The translations under genes were made by a program, and so were the position numbers. From assembly GCA_937891735.1 (NCBI GenBank), contig CALAGR010000259.1, positions 1 through 37,995 of the forward strand: a stretch of DNA of 37,995 nucleotides. The letters are read 5' to 3'. Position 1 is the first letter of the stretch. Every line of letters starts with the position of its first letter. The notes under the pieces were generated by a model. The model worked only from the letters and a program-made list of their open reading frames with translations, was not told the origin of the DNA and ran no database searches. Positions 24,760-32,342 of this stretch are shown here, in pieces. This DNA comes from an uncultured Pseudomonadota bacterium. GTDB taxonomy: Bacteria; Myxococcota_A; UBA796; UBA9615.

Positions 24760-24769
24760 CTCACAACCT

Positions 24770-24785
24770 GCCCGCCCGGGCGGGC
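24770..24785. terminator. Perfect GC palindrome after hflX, possible terminator
   Basis: GCCCGCCCGGGCGGGC is a perfect 16-base palindrome 10 bases after the hflX stop. No T-run follows, so it would be at best a weak intrinsic terminator. Confidence 0.3.
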
Positions 24786-24796
24786 GCCTCCTCCGG

Positions 24797-24802
24797 TATC
24801 CT
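24797..24802 (+). promoter_or_regulatory. Candidate -10 box for the CSD-like gene
   Basis: TATCCT lies 23 bases before the ATG at 24826. A GAAAGG ribosome binding site lies between them at 24812-24817. The same TAYCCT hexamer occurs 6-7 bases before three start codons between 34 and 38 kb. Confidence 0.35.
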
Positions 24803-24825
24803 GCGCCCTTCGAAAGGTATGGTGC

Positions 24826-25338
24826 ATGGATTCTGAAGGAACTGTCATCTGGTACCGGCCGGACACCCAGCGAGGCGTCGTGCGTCTCGACGGTGGCCAG
24901 CAGTACATGTTTACTCGGGTCAAGGATCTCGAGGAGATCGCTCCTCTGCTCCGGGTTCGGGTATTGAACGTCGAGAAGGGGCCCTCCGGCGCGGTCATCA
25001 CGGGCTTCAAGGACGGCCGGCAGGAGTTTGGAGCCCCGCTCCCACCGCTGAGGAAGAGGGTGGTCAAGGTCGCGAGCACCCCAGGCACGCGCAACCCGGA
25101 TGCGCCGAACAACGGCGCCACGGTCACGCACCCAACCTACGGCTCGGGCACCGTCGTCGGAGCCACCGCGAAGATGGTTCGTGTCCTGTTCGCCGATGAT
25201 CAGAAGGAGCGCTCGGTGCGTCTGACCAGCCTGGCCGACCCCGACGAGGACGACGGCGACGACGAGGTCGTCACGGACGACACCGCGGACGACGACGACG
25301 ACGACGACACGCCGGCCGCGGACGACGACGACGACTGA
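24826..25338 (+). CDS. Small protein with cold-shock-like N-domain, UvrD-tail-like domain and acidic tail
   Basis: This 170-residue protein has three parts. Residues 1-65 (GTVIWYRPDTQRGVVRLDGG, then YMFTRVKDL) look like a cold-shock/OB-type beta barrel. Residues 97-138 (GATVTHPTYGSGTVVGATAK, then VRVLFADDQKERSV) resemble the Tudor-like C-terminal module of UvrD/PcrA helicases, which can bind RNA polymerase. The last 30 residues are almost all Asp and Glu. It is probably a nucleic-acid or RNA polymerase-associated protein, but I know no named family with this order. It stands alone, with hflX upstream and a convergent fadJ-like gene downstream. Confidence 0.75.
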   Translation: MDSEGTVIWYRPDTQRGVVRLDGGQQYMFTRVKDLEEIAPLLRVRVLNVEKGPSGAVITGFKDGRQEFGAPLPPLRKRVVKVASTPGTRNPDAPNNGATVTHPTYGSGTVVGATAKMVRVLFADDQKERSVRLTSLADPDEDDGDDEVVTDDTADDDDDDDTPAADDDDD

Positions 25339-25352
25339 GCTGCGCTGAAGGC

Positions 25353-25381
25353 GGGGCGCCCGGACGGTTCCGGCGCGCCCC
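25353..25381. terminator. Bidirectional hairpin between convergent genes
   Basis: GGGGCGCCCGGA pairs with TCCGGCGCGCCCC (one bulge) around a short loop. It sits in the 60-base gap between the convergent CSD-like and fadJ-like genes, the expected place for a shared terminator. There is no strong T-run on either strand. Confidence 0.5.
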
Positions 25382-25398
25382 GACTGCAGCAGGACAAA

Positions 25399-27537
25399 TC
25401 AGCCGTAAAAGGTGGTGCCTTCTTTCGCCATCGTGCGCAGCAGCGCGGGCGGCTCGAAGCGCTCGCCCAGAGCCGCAGCCAGCTCGTCGGAGCGGGCCAC
25501 GAACGCAGCCGGGCCGATCCGGTCGATGTAGCTCAGCGGCCCACCGGACCAGGGCGCGAAGCCCCACCCCATCACCGCCCCCACGTCCGCGTCGGCGGCC
25601 GCGAGCAGGATCCCCTGATCCATGCAGCGCGCCGCTTCGAGCGCCTGGGTGTACAGGTAGCGCTCGACGAGGTCCTCGACCGTCGGCTGCTCGGCCTTCG
25701 CGGCGAACAGGCCGCCCAGGCCCGGCCAGAGCCGCTTGCCGCCCTCGCTGTAGTCGTAGAAGCCGCGTCCGCAGCGCTTGCCGGTGCGGTCGTGCTTCGT
25801 CACCAGTTCCTCGAGGATGGGCTGGGAGGGGTTGGCGGGCGCCGCGTCCCCCAGGTCCTTCTTCGTCTGGATGCCCACCTGGTACATCAGCCCCAGGCCC
25901 ACCTCGTCGGCGAGCTGCAGGGGCGGCATGGGCATGCCAGAGGCCTTGCCGGCGTTCTCGATCAGCGCCGGCAGGATGCCCTCCGCCAGCATCGCGCTGC
26001 CCTCGGTGATGTACGTGCCGAAGACCCGTGAGGTGTAGAAGCCCCGGGCGTCGTTGACGACGATGGGCGTCTTGCCGAGGGCCTTGATCGCGTCCAGGGC
26101 CCAGGCCAGCGTCTCGTCCGAGGTCTCGGCCCCCCGGATCACCTCCACCAGCTGCATGCGCTCGACGGGGCTGAAGAAGTGCAACCCGATGAAGCGCGCG
26201 GGGCGACTGGAGGCCTCGGCGAGGCCCGTGATGGGCAACGTGGAGGTGTTCGTGCCGAAGACCGCGTCCGTCGAGATGACGGCCTCGGCGGCCTTCGTCA
26301 CCGCCGCCTTGACGTCGCGATCCTCGAACACCGCCTCGATGACGAGGTCGCACCCCGCGAGATCGGCATAGTCCGCCGTGGTGCGGATGTGGGAGAGGGT
26401 CCCGGCCTTCTTCTCCTCGGTGCAGCGCTTGCGGGCGATGTCCTTGTCGAGCCGCTCCGTGGCGTAGGTGATCGCCCAGGCGGCCTTGTCCGCGGTCTGG
26501 TCGAGGATCACGACGTCGATCCCGCGCCTGGCGGCCACCAGGCCAATGCCCGCGCCCATCAGGCCGGCCCCCAGGATGCCGATGGTGTTCGGCGGCCGCG
26601 GTGCGAACCCGGCGGGCCGGCGCACGAGCTTGTTGGCGTCCCCCAGAGACAGGAACAGCGTGCGGATCATGGCCCCGGCGGTCGGATCGAGCAGCAGGTC
26701 GACCATGTAGCGGCGCTCGATGATGAGCCCCGCGTCCAGCGTGGTGCGCAGTCCCTCGAACAGGCACGACATGATCGCCCTGCCGGCGGGGTAGTTCCCG
26801 TAGGTCTTCGCGGCGTACATCGCGTTGGCGACCATGAGGGTTTGCAGCGTGGAGCCCTCGTCCATGCCGCCCCCCGGCACCTTGAAGCCCTTGCTGTCCC
26901 AGGGCTGCACGCTCGCGGTGGGGTTGGCCAGGATCCAGGCCTTCGCCCGGTCCAGCAGCTCCGCGGCGGGCACCACCTCATCGACGATGCCAGCCTTCAG
27001 GGCCTTGTCGGGCCGCAGCTGCTCACCCTCCATCAGCAGACCCAGGCTCGCCTGCACCCCGATCAGCCGGGGAAGGCGCTGGGTGCCGCCGGCGCCGGGC
27101 AGCAGGCCCAGGGTGGCCTCGGGCAGGCCGACCTTGATCGCCGGGTGATCCGCCAGGATCCGGTGGTGGCAGGCCAGCGCCAGCTCGAAGCCGCCCCCCA
27201 GCGCGGTGCCGTTGATCGCGGCCACCACGGGCTTGCCGCAGGTCTCCAGCCGGCGCAGCAGCGCGGACAGGGCACCCGCGGACGCGGTGAGCTCGGTGGC
27301 CGTCTTGCCCGAGGCGGTCAGGTCTCCGAGCATGTCCAGGTCGGCGCCGGCGATGAACGTCTGCTTCGCCGAAGCGACGATGATCCCCACCGCCTGCTCG
27401 TCCGCGATGGCCTCCGCGAGGGCCTCGGCGAAGGCCGCCATGGACGCGGTGTTGAAGACGTTCTGGCTGCGGCCGGGCAGGTCCCAGGTCATGGTGAGGA
27501 CGCCGTCGGCGTCCCGGGTGTTGGTGATCATCTTCAT
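25399..27537 (-). CDS. fadJ: FadB/FadJ-type multifunctional enoyl-CoA hydratase / 3-hydroxyacyl-CoA dehydrogenase
   Basis: This 712-residue two-module enzyme of beta-oxidation is read from ATG 27537, which overlaps the thiolase stop (ATGA). The hydratase half has FIAGADLDML (61-70), GTALGGGFELALACHH with Glu118, and LPEATLGLLPGAGGTQRL with Glu140, so both catalytic glutamates are present. The dehydrogenase half has the NAD motif ILGAGLMGAGIGLV (from 321), EAVFEDRDVK, the catalytic-His segment GLHFFSPVERMQLVEVI (451-467) and GRGFYDYSEGGKRLWPGL. With the thiolase upstream it forms a standard alpha/beta trifunctional pair, here probably serving sterol side-chain degradation because the operon begins with a P450 behind a KstR-like operator. 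Confidence 0.92.
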   Translation of the reverse strand: MKMITNTRDADGVLTMTWDLPGRSQNVFNTASMAAFAEALAEAIADEQAVGIIVASAKQTFIAGADLDMLGDLTASGKTATELTASAGALSALLRRLETCGKPVVAAINGTALGGGFELALACHHRILADHPAIKVGLPEATLGLLPGAGGTQRLPRLIGVQASLGLLMEGEQLRPDKALKAGIVDEVVPAAELLDRAKAWILANPTASVQPWDSKGFKVPGGGMDEGSTLQTLMVANAMYAAKTYGNYPAGRAIMSCLFEGLRTTLDAGLIIERRYMVDLLLDPTAGAMIRTLFLSLGDANKLVRRPAGFAPRPPNTIGILGAGLMGAGIGLVAARRGIDVVILDQTADKAAWAITYATERLDKDIARKRCTEEKKAGTLSHIRTTADYADLAGCDLVIEAVFEDRDVKAAVTKAAEAVISTDAVFGTNTSTLPITGLAEASSRPARFIGLHFFSPVERMQLVEVIRGAETSDETLAWALDAIKALGKTPIVVNDARGFYTSRVFGTYITEGSAMLAEGILPALIENAGKASGMPMPPLQLADEVGLGLMYQVGIQTKKDLGDAAPANPSQPILEELVTKHDRTGKRCGRGFYDYSEGGKRLWPGLGGLFAAKAEQPTVEDLVERYLYTQALEAARCMDQGILLAAADADVGAVMGWGFAPWSGGPLSYIDRIGPAAFVARSDELAAALGERFEPPALLRTMAKEGTTFYG

Positions 27538-28748
27538 GCCTCGATGCGCTCGATGATGGTGGCCGTGCCCATGCCGGCGCCGACGCACAGCGCCGCGCAG
27601 CCGAACCGCAGATCCCGACGCTCCATCTCGTCCAGCAGGGTCCCCAGGATCATCGCCCCCGTGGCTCCCAGGGGGTGGCCCAGGGCGATGGCGCCGCCGT
27701 TGACGTTGACCCGGTCGTGGTCCAGGCCCAGCACGTCCGCGAAGCGCAGGACCACCGCCGCGAAGGCCTCGTTGATCTCCCACAGGTCGATGTCGGCGGC
27801 GGTCAGGCCCGCCCGGTCCAGGGCCCGCTGGGCCGCGTCCGCAGGACCCGTCAGCATGATCGTGGGCTCGCTTCCGATCGAGGCGAAGCTGACGATCCGG
27901 GCCCGGGGGGTCAGGCCGTGGTCCAGGCCGCCCTGCCGCGTGCCCACCAGCACCGCCGCGGCGCCGTCCACGATCCCCGAGCTGTTGCCGGCGTGGTGGA
28001 TGTGCTCGATGCGCTCCAGGGTCGGGTAGCGCTGCAGCGCCACCGCGTCGAAGCCGTACTGCTCGCCCAGGGCCGTGAAGGCGGGCTTGAGGGCGCCGAG
28101 GGAGTCCAGGCTGGCCCCCGGCCGCATGTGCTCGTCCCGATCCAGCATCAGCACGCCGTTCCGATCCAGGACCGGGATGATCGACCCGCTGAAGCGGTCC
28201 TCGGCCCAGGCCTGGGCGGCGCGCTCCTGGGAGCGCACGGCGAGGGCGTCGCAGTCCTGCCGGGTGTAGCCGTACAGGGTCGCCATGAGGTCGGCGCTGA
28301 TGCCCTGGGGCACGAACTTCGTCTCGGCCGCGACCTGCGGATCCGTCGCCCAGGGCCCTCGGCTCGCGCCCATGGGCACGCGGCTCATGCTCTCCACCCC
28401 GCCCCCCACGGCGAAGTCCGCCTGGCCGCTCATCACCAGGGCCGCGGCCATGTTCGTGGCCACGAGGCCCGAGGCGCAGAACCGGTTCACCTGCACGCCG
28501 GGCACGCTCTGGTCGTAGCCCGCGTACAGCGCCGCGATGCGGGGCAGGTTGCCGCCCTGCTCCTTGACCGGCTCGACGCACCCGAGGATGACGTCAGCGA
28601 ACCGCTCGGTGGGCACGTCGTTCCGATCCGCGATGGCCTTGAGCACCGTGGTTGCCAGCTCGATCGGGGGGATGGTGTGCAGGGACCCGGTGGCCCTGCC
28701 CTTTCCGCGCGGCGTACGCACGGCGTCGTAGATGACGCATTCGCTCAT
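27534..28748 (-). CDS. Acetyl-CoA acyltransferase (thiolase) of the FadA/FadI type
   Basis: This 404-residue thiolase begins MSECVIYDAVRTPRGKGRAT at ATG 28748, with AAGGA about 8 bases upstream. The acyl-Cys is in VNRFCASGLVATNMAAALVM, the His in GGAIALGHPLGATGAMILG and the second Cys in FGCAALCVGAGMGTATIIE. It cleaves acetyl- or propionyl-CoA from a 3-ketoacyl-CoA. Its 3' end overlaps the multifunctional gene by 4 bases, so the two probably form one complex. In mycobacteria the comparable side-chain thiolase is FadA5, but I cannot prove that assignment here. Confidence 0.9.
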   Translation of the reverse strand: MSECVIYDAVRTPRGKGRATGSLHTIPPIELATTVLKAIADRNDVPTERFADVILGCVEPVKEQGGNLPRIAALYAGYDQSVPGVQVNRFCASGLVATNMAAALVMSGQADFAVGGGVESMSRVPMGASRGPWATDPQVAAETKFVPQGISADLMATLYGYTRQDCDALAVRSQERAAQAWAEDRFSGSIIPVLDRNGVLMLDRDEHMRPGASLDSLGALKPAFTALGEQYGFDAVALQRYPTLERIEHIHHAGNSSGIVDGAAAVLVGTRQGGLDHGLTPRARIVSFASIGSEPTIMLTGPADAAQRALDRAGLTAADIDLWEINEAFAAVVLRFADVLGLDHDRVNVNGGAIALGHPLGATGAMILGTLLDEMERRDLRFGCAALCVGAGMGTATIIERIEA

Positions 28749-28782
28749 CGGGGTGTCCTTCGCGTTGGGCTGCAGATCGGGG

Positions 28783-29616
28783 CTATTGGCGGCGCGCCCG
28801 GGGGTCCTTCTCCAGGGCCTCCAGGCTGTCGAAGTGGGCCATCTCGGGGCTGGCGACGGTGATGCCGCCGTCCACCTCGAGGATGGTCCCGGTGATCCAC
28901 TTCGCGGCGTCGCTCGCCAGGAACAGGGCAGCATCAGCGATGTCGCCCTCCGTGCCCCAGCGCTTCAAGGGCACAGCGCGGCGGATCATCTCCACCAGCC
29001 CGGCGGTCGGAGAGGCGACGTTCTCCATGCCCCAGGAGCCCTGTATGGGTCCGGGGGAGATGCCGTTGACGCGGATCCCGGCGGGCCCCCACTCCTGGGC
29101 GAGCACGCGGATCAGCTGGTTCACGCCGGCCTTCGCCGCACACACATGGGCCTGGAAGTGCAGGGGCCGCACCGCCTCGGGCGCGGTGATGGCGAGCAGG
29201 CTGGCGCCGGGCCTGGTCAGGTGCTCCAAGCTGGCCTTGAAGACGTTGAAGGTGCCGACCAGATCGATGTCGATGACGGTCTGGAACCCCTTGTTCGTCA
29301 TGGTCGAGACCGGCGCGTAGAAGTTGCCGGCCTGGCCCGAGACGACCAGATCGATGGGGCCGAGCTCGTCCGCGGTGCGCGCCAGGGAGGCCGCCACCGC
29401 GTCGTAGTCCCGCGCATCGCAGGGCACGCCGATCGCCTTGACGCCCAGGGCCAGCAGCGCCTCCTCGGCCGCCGCGCAGCGCTCGGGGTTGCGGGACATG
29501 ACCGCGACGGAGGCGCCGTGCTCGGCGTAGCGCTTGCCGATGGCGAGGTTCATGCCGCGGGTGCCGCCGGCGACGTAGGCGACCTTGCCGGCCAGGATGT
29601 TGGGGGCGAAGGTCAC
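28783..29616 (-). CDS. 2,4-dienoyl-CoA-reductase-like SDR
   Basis: This 277-residue SDR starts at GTG 29616, directly behind the P450 stop with a 1-base gap. The cofactor motif is YVAGGTRGMNLAIG, followed by SRNPERCAAAEEALLALG. It then has SGQAGNFYAPVSTM and AHVCAAKAGVNQLIRVLAQE, with no Tyr at the usual position, and EWGPAGIRVNGISPGPIQG. SGxAGNF and the missing Tyr are typical of the peroxisomal-type 2,4-dienoyl-CoA reductase (DECR) group, which uses NADPH. It could remove a double bond from an unsaturated sterol side chain, such as a C24 unsaturated phytosterol-type chain. A 3-hydroxyacyl-CoA role is less likely. Confidence 0.85.
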   Translation of the reverse strand: MTFAPNILAGKVAYVAGGTRGMNLAIGKRYAEHGASVAVMSRNPERCAAAEEALLALGVKAIGVPCDARDYDAVAASLARTADELGPIDLVVSGQAGNFYAPVSTMTNKGFQTVIDIDLVGTFNVFKASLEHLTRPGASLLAITAPEAVRPLHFQAHVCAAKAGVNQLIRVLAQEWGPAGIRVNGISPGPIQGSWGMENVASPTAGLVEMIRRAVPLKRWGTEGDIADAALFLASDAAKWITGTILEVDGGITVASPEMAHFDSLEALEKDPRARRQ

Positions 29617-29617
29617 C

Positions 29618-30841
29618 TCAGTGGACCTTGCTGCCGGGCGTGAACTCCAGCTGCAGGGACTTGAGGCCGCGCAGGAACGACGACTCGGTCCACACCGGCT
29701 CCTCGGCCACGCGCCAGTCCGGCATGCGCCGGAGCATCTGCTGGAAGGCGGTGCCGATCTCGCTGCGGGCGAGGAAGGCGCCGAGGCAGAAGTGGTGCCC
29801 GTGGCCGAACGCGAGGGACTTGTGGGGCCACTCCCGGCGGATGTCGAAGGCGTCCGGGTTGGCGAACCTGGCCGGGTCCCGGTTGGCGGGCGGGTAGAGC
29901 ATGATCAGCTCCTCTCCCTCCCGCACCGCGTGGCCGAAGAGGTCCGAGTCCTTCGTGGCGGTCCGGGACATGCGCACGAACGGGGTGACGTAGCGGGTCG
30001 CCTCCTCGGCGGCGCCCTTGAGGCCCGACGGGTTGTCAGCGAGCCAGGACCGCTGGTCTGGGTGCCGGGCGAGCAGGTCGACTCCCCCCGCGAGGGCCGC
30101 CCGGGCGGTCTCGCCGCCGCCGATGATCATCATGGTGTGCTCGAAGAGCAGCTGGTCGTCGTCCAGCGGGACGCCGTCGATCTCGGCCTGGGTCCACAGG
30201 GTCAGCAGATCGTCCTGGGGGTTCTCCCGGCGCGCGTCCACCAGCTCGTAGTGCATGGCGCCGAAGTTGATGAACGCCTCGTTGACCTCGTCGGTCACGT
30301 GCTCCGGGCCGTTGCCGCCCTTGACGAAGTCGTCCATCCAGTCGGTGAGGTCCGCCTGGTACTCCTCGGGGATCCCGAGCATTCCGGAGATGATGGCGAG
30401 GGGCAGCGGCCGGGCGATGTCCCGGACGAAGTCGCAGTGACCCTGCTCGATGACGGTGTCGAGCAGCTTGTCGATGGCCTGCCGGATCGTCTCGGTCATC
30501 TTGCTGATGGCCTTCGACGTGAAGTAGGCGTGAATGAGCTTGCGGCGCTGGTGGTGCGCGCGACCGTCCAGGTTGATGAACGACGGGTCCGGCGGCATCT
30601 TCGGCACGTTGCCTTCGGTGGACGTGTACAGCCCGGGGTGCTGGGCGACCTCCACGATCTCGTCGTAGCCCGACACGACCCACAGCTCGCTCACCGGCTC
30701 CCAGTACACCGGCGCCTGCTCGCGCAGCCACGTGTACAGCGGCCACGGGGCCACATGGGTCTTCGGATCGAGGATGTCGAAGTCCCCGAAGGGGCTCGTG
30801 ATCGACCGGGAGGGGCTGGAAGTGGAGCTCTGGGGCGTCAT
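29618..30841 (-). CDS. Cytochrome P450, CYP125/CYP142-like candidate
   Basis: This 407-residue soluble bacterial P450 starts at ATG 30841. The I-helix reads MMIIGGGETARAAL (237-250), with Gly and Glu in the GGxET position. The ExxR motif is E280-ATR in EEATRYVTPFVRMSRTA, and the heme loop is FGHGHHFCLGAFLAR, with the ligand at Cys352. LWVVSGYDEIVEVAQHPGLY near the N-terminus and LDGRAHHQRRKLIHAYFT resemble steroid and fatty-acid CYPs such as CYP125 and CYP142, which oxidise C26/C27 of the cholesterol side chain. That substrate is inferred from the operon and operator. Redox partners (ferredoxin, reductase) are not in the window. It leads the P450-DECR-thiolase-fadJ operon. Confidence 0.88.
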   Translation of the reverse strand: MTPQSSTSSPSRSITSPFGDFDILDPKTHVAPWPLYTWLREQAPVYWEPVSELWVVSGYDEIVEVAQHPGLYTSTEGNVPKMPPDPSFINLDGRAHHQRRKLIHAYFTSKAISKMTETIRQAIDKLLDTVIEQGHCDFVRDIARPLPLAIISGMLGIPEEYQADLTDWMDDFVKGGNGPEHVTDEVNEAFINFGAMHYELVDARRENPQDDLLTLWTQAEIDGVPLDDDQLLFEHTMMIIGGGETARAALAGGVDLLARHPDQRSWLADNPSGLKGAAEEATRYVTPFVRMSRTATKDSDLFGHAVREGEELIMLYPPANRDPARFANPDAFDIRREWPHKSLAFGHGHHFCLGAFLARSEIGTAFQQMLRRMPDWRVAEEPVWTESSFLRGLKSLQLEFTPGSKVH

Positions 30842-30848
30842 TTGGCGA

Positions 30849-30868
30849 ACACTAGAACATGTTCTAGT
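30849..30868. promoter_or_regulatory. KstR-like operator and overlapping -10 box of the P450 operon
   Basis: ACTAGAACATGTTCTAGT (30851-30868) is a perfect 18-base palindrome and the best TNNAACNNGTTNNA match in the window. On the minus strand TAGTGT (30854-30849) overlaps its edge and lies 7 bases before the P450 ATG. It could be the -10 box of a leaderless transcript that a bound repressor would cover. Confidence 0.82.
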
Positions 30869-30914
30869 CCTATGGAACACGGATCGTCGAGGTTCCTGAA
30901 GATCGCGCCGTTCC

Positions 30915-31400
30915 TCAGCGTTGCGACCTCCAGGTGCCGCCGTGCAGCGCCGCGAGCACATCGGCGTTCCCTCGCTCCGCGGCCAGCGCGCGCACCGTGC
31001 GCCCATCGACGACGGCGTCCGGCTCGGCCCCGGCCGCGATCAACAGCCCGACCGCCTCCGGGTCGTCGCGTTCGACCGCCAGCCACAGCGCCGACCGACC
31101 GGGCGCTGGATCCGGGCTCGCGCCGCACTCCAACAGCGTCTGCAGCCCCCCGACCGCTCGGCCCAGCGCCGCGGCGACCGCCCGGGTGGCCGCCTGCTCG
31201 ATGCGAACCCCCATCTGCTCCGCGATCCACGACCGGTGGTGCCACTCCTCGTACTCGGCGAGGGTGCAGGTGGTGACCCCGCCCCCGCCGGCGGGGGTGT
31301 GGTCTTCCTCGTCGAGTGAGACCACTCCGTCGGCGACGGTCAAGTCGAAGGAGTACCGGCCATCGAACTTGCGCCAGTGCCTCTTGGAGTGATTACCCAT
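30915..31400 (-). CDS. Ankyrin-repeat protein
   Basis: This 161-residue protein starts at ATG 31400, with a GGTGAGG-type ribosome binding site just before it. The N-terminal third (HWRKFDGRYSFDLTVADGVV) is a short beta-rich segment of unknown family. From about residue 80 it has ankyrin-type repeats: LGRAVGGLQTLLECGASPDP, GRSALWLAVERDDPEAVGLL then IAAGAEPDA, and GRTVRALAAERGNADVLAAL. No signal peptide is seen. Ankyrin repeats bind other proteins, and the partner is unknown. It lies upstream of the P450 operon on the same strand, but the operator region separates them, so it is probably not part of the steroid regulon. Confidence 0.75.
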   Translation of the reverse strand: MGNHSKRHWRKFDGRYSFDLTVADGVVSLDEEDHTPAGGGGVTTCTLAEYEEWHHRSWIAEQMGVRIEQAATRAVAAALGRAVGGLQTLLECGASPDPAPGRSALWLAVERDDPEAVGLLIAAGAEPDAVVDGRTVRALAAERGNADVLAALHGGTWRSQR

Positions 31401-31513
31401 CGCCTCACCATCCTGCCCGAAACACCGTCCGCCCCGCGTTCCTCAACAAGCGCCGTACGGGGAGCGGCCACCGTCAGCGCAAGGGCCGGTGACGACGTGC
31501 TACTGGTCGGCCC

Positions 31514-32341
31514 ATGAAGCACATGCCTTCCTCCCTCTTCGCCCTCCTGCTGACCTGCACCGCCCCGATCCTGGGCTGCGGCGGCGAACCCGCACCGGCG
31601 CCGGCGCCCGAGTCGCACGCCTCGTCGCTCACCGAAGGCGTGGCCAGCGCGGCCGCCCCCCGGGCCACGGCCGAGGCCTCGCAGCCCGCGGCGATGGCTC
31701 CCGCAGGCGCGATGCGCACCGGCGTCGTCAAGGAGACGGCCGACGCCGCCGGCTACGTGTACGTGCTGATGGGCACCGACGAGGGGGATGTGTGGATCGC
31801 CGCCCCCGCCGCCTCCGTCGAGGTGGGCTCCCGGGTGCAGACCCCCATCGGCAGCGCCATGGTGGACTTCAAGTCCACGGCCTTGAACCGCACCTTCGAC
31901 ACCGTCTGGTTCGTGTCCTCCTTGCAGCCCGAGGGCACCGCTCCCGCCGCCGCGATGGCTTCGGCTCCGCCCGCGGCGGCCCCCCATGGTGGCGCGGACC
32001 CGGCCCCGGCGATGCCCCCGAAGTCCATCGAGCCCCTGGCGGGCGGCCTGACCGTCGCCGGGGTGTTCGGCCAGCCCGCGGGCAGTGACGTCGCCGTGCG
32101 CGGCCTCGTGGTGAAGGTCAACCGGGGGATCCTCGGGTTCGACTGGGTCCACCTGCAGGACGGCACGGGCTCGGCCGCCGACGAGACCGCCGATCTGCTC
32201 GTGACCACCGCGATGGGCACCGCGACCGTCAAGCCCGGAGACGTGGCCGTGGCCCGCGGAAAGGTCGCCACCGACAAGGACTTCGGCGCCGGGTACGCCT
32301 ACGCCCTGCTGGTGGAAGGCGCGACGCTGACCGTCGAGTAG
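31514..32341 (+). CDS. Lipoprotein with two OB-like halves (NrfJ-like first half), next to ccsA-resB
   Basis: This 275-residue protein has a lipoprotein signal: a short basic start, SLFALLLTCTAPILGC as the hydrophobic core with lipobox LGC. A Pro/Ala-rich linker follows. Residues 68-136 (TGVVKETADAAGYVYVLMGT, DVWIAAPAASVEVGSRVQTP) resemble the small OB-type NrfJ domain found near cytochrome c assembly genes. After a second Pro/Ala linker, residues 175-275 (VAVRGLVVKVNRGILGFDWV and HLQDGTGS) look like a second OB-type strand set. ccsA starts 2 bases after its stop, so a role in cytochrome c maturation or metal/heme handling outside the membrane is plausible but unproven. Confidence 0.75.
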   Translation: MKHMPSSLFALLLTCTAPILGCGGEPAPAPAPESHASSLTEGVASAAAPRATAEASQPAAMAPAGAMRTGVVKETADAAGYVYVLMGTDEGDVWIAAPAASVEVGSRVQTPIGSAMVDFKSTALNRTFDTVWFVSSLQPEGTAPAAAMASAPPAAAPHGGADPAPAMPPKSIEPLAGGLTVAGVFGQPAGSDVAVRGLVVKVNRGILGFDWVHLQDGTGSAADETADLLVTTAMGTATVKPGDVAVARGKVATDKDFGAGYAYALLVEGATLTVE

Positions 32342-32342
32342 C

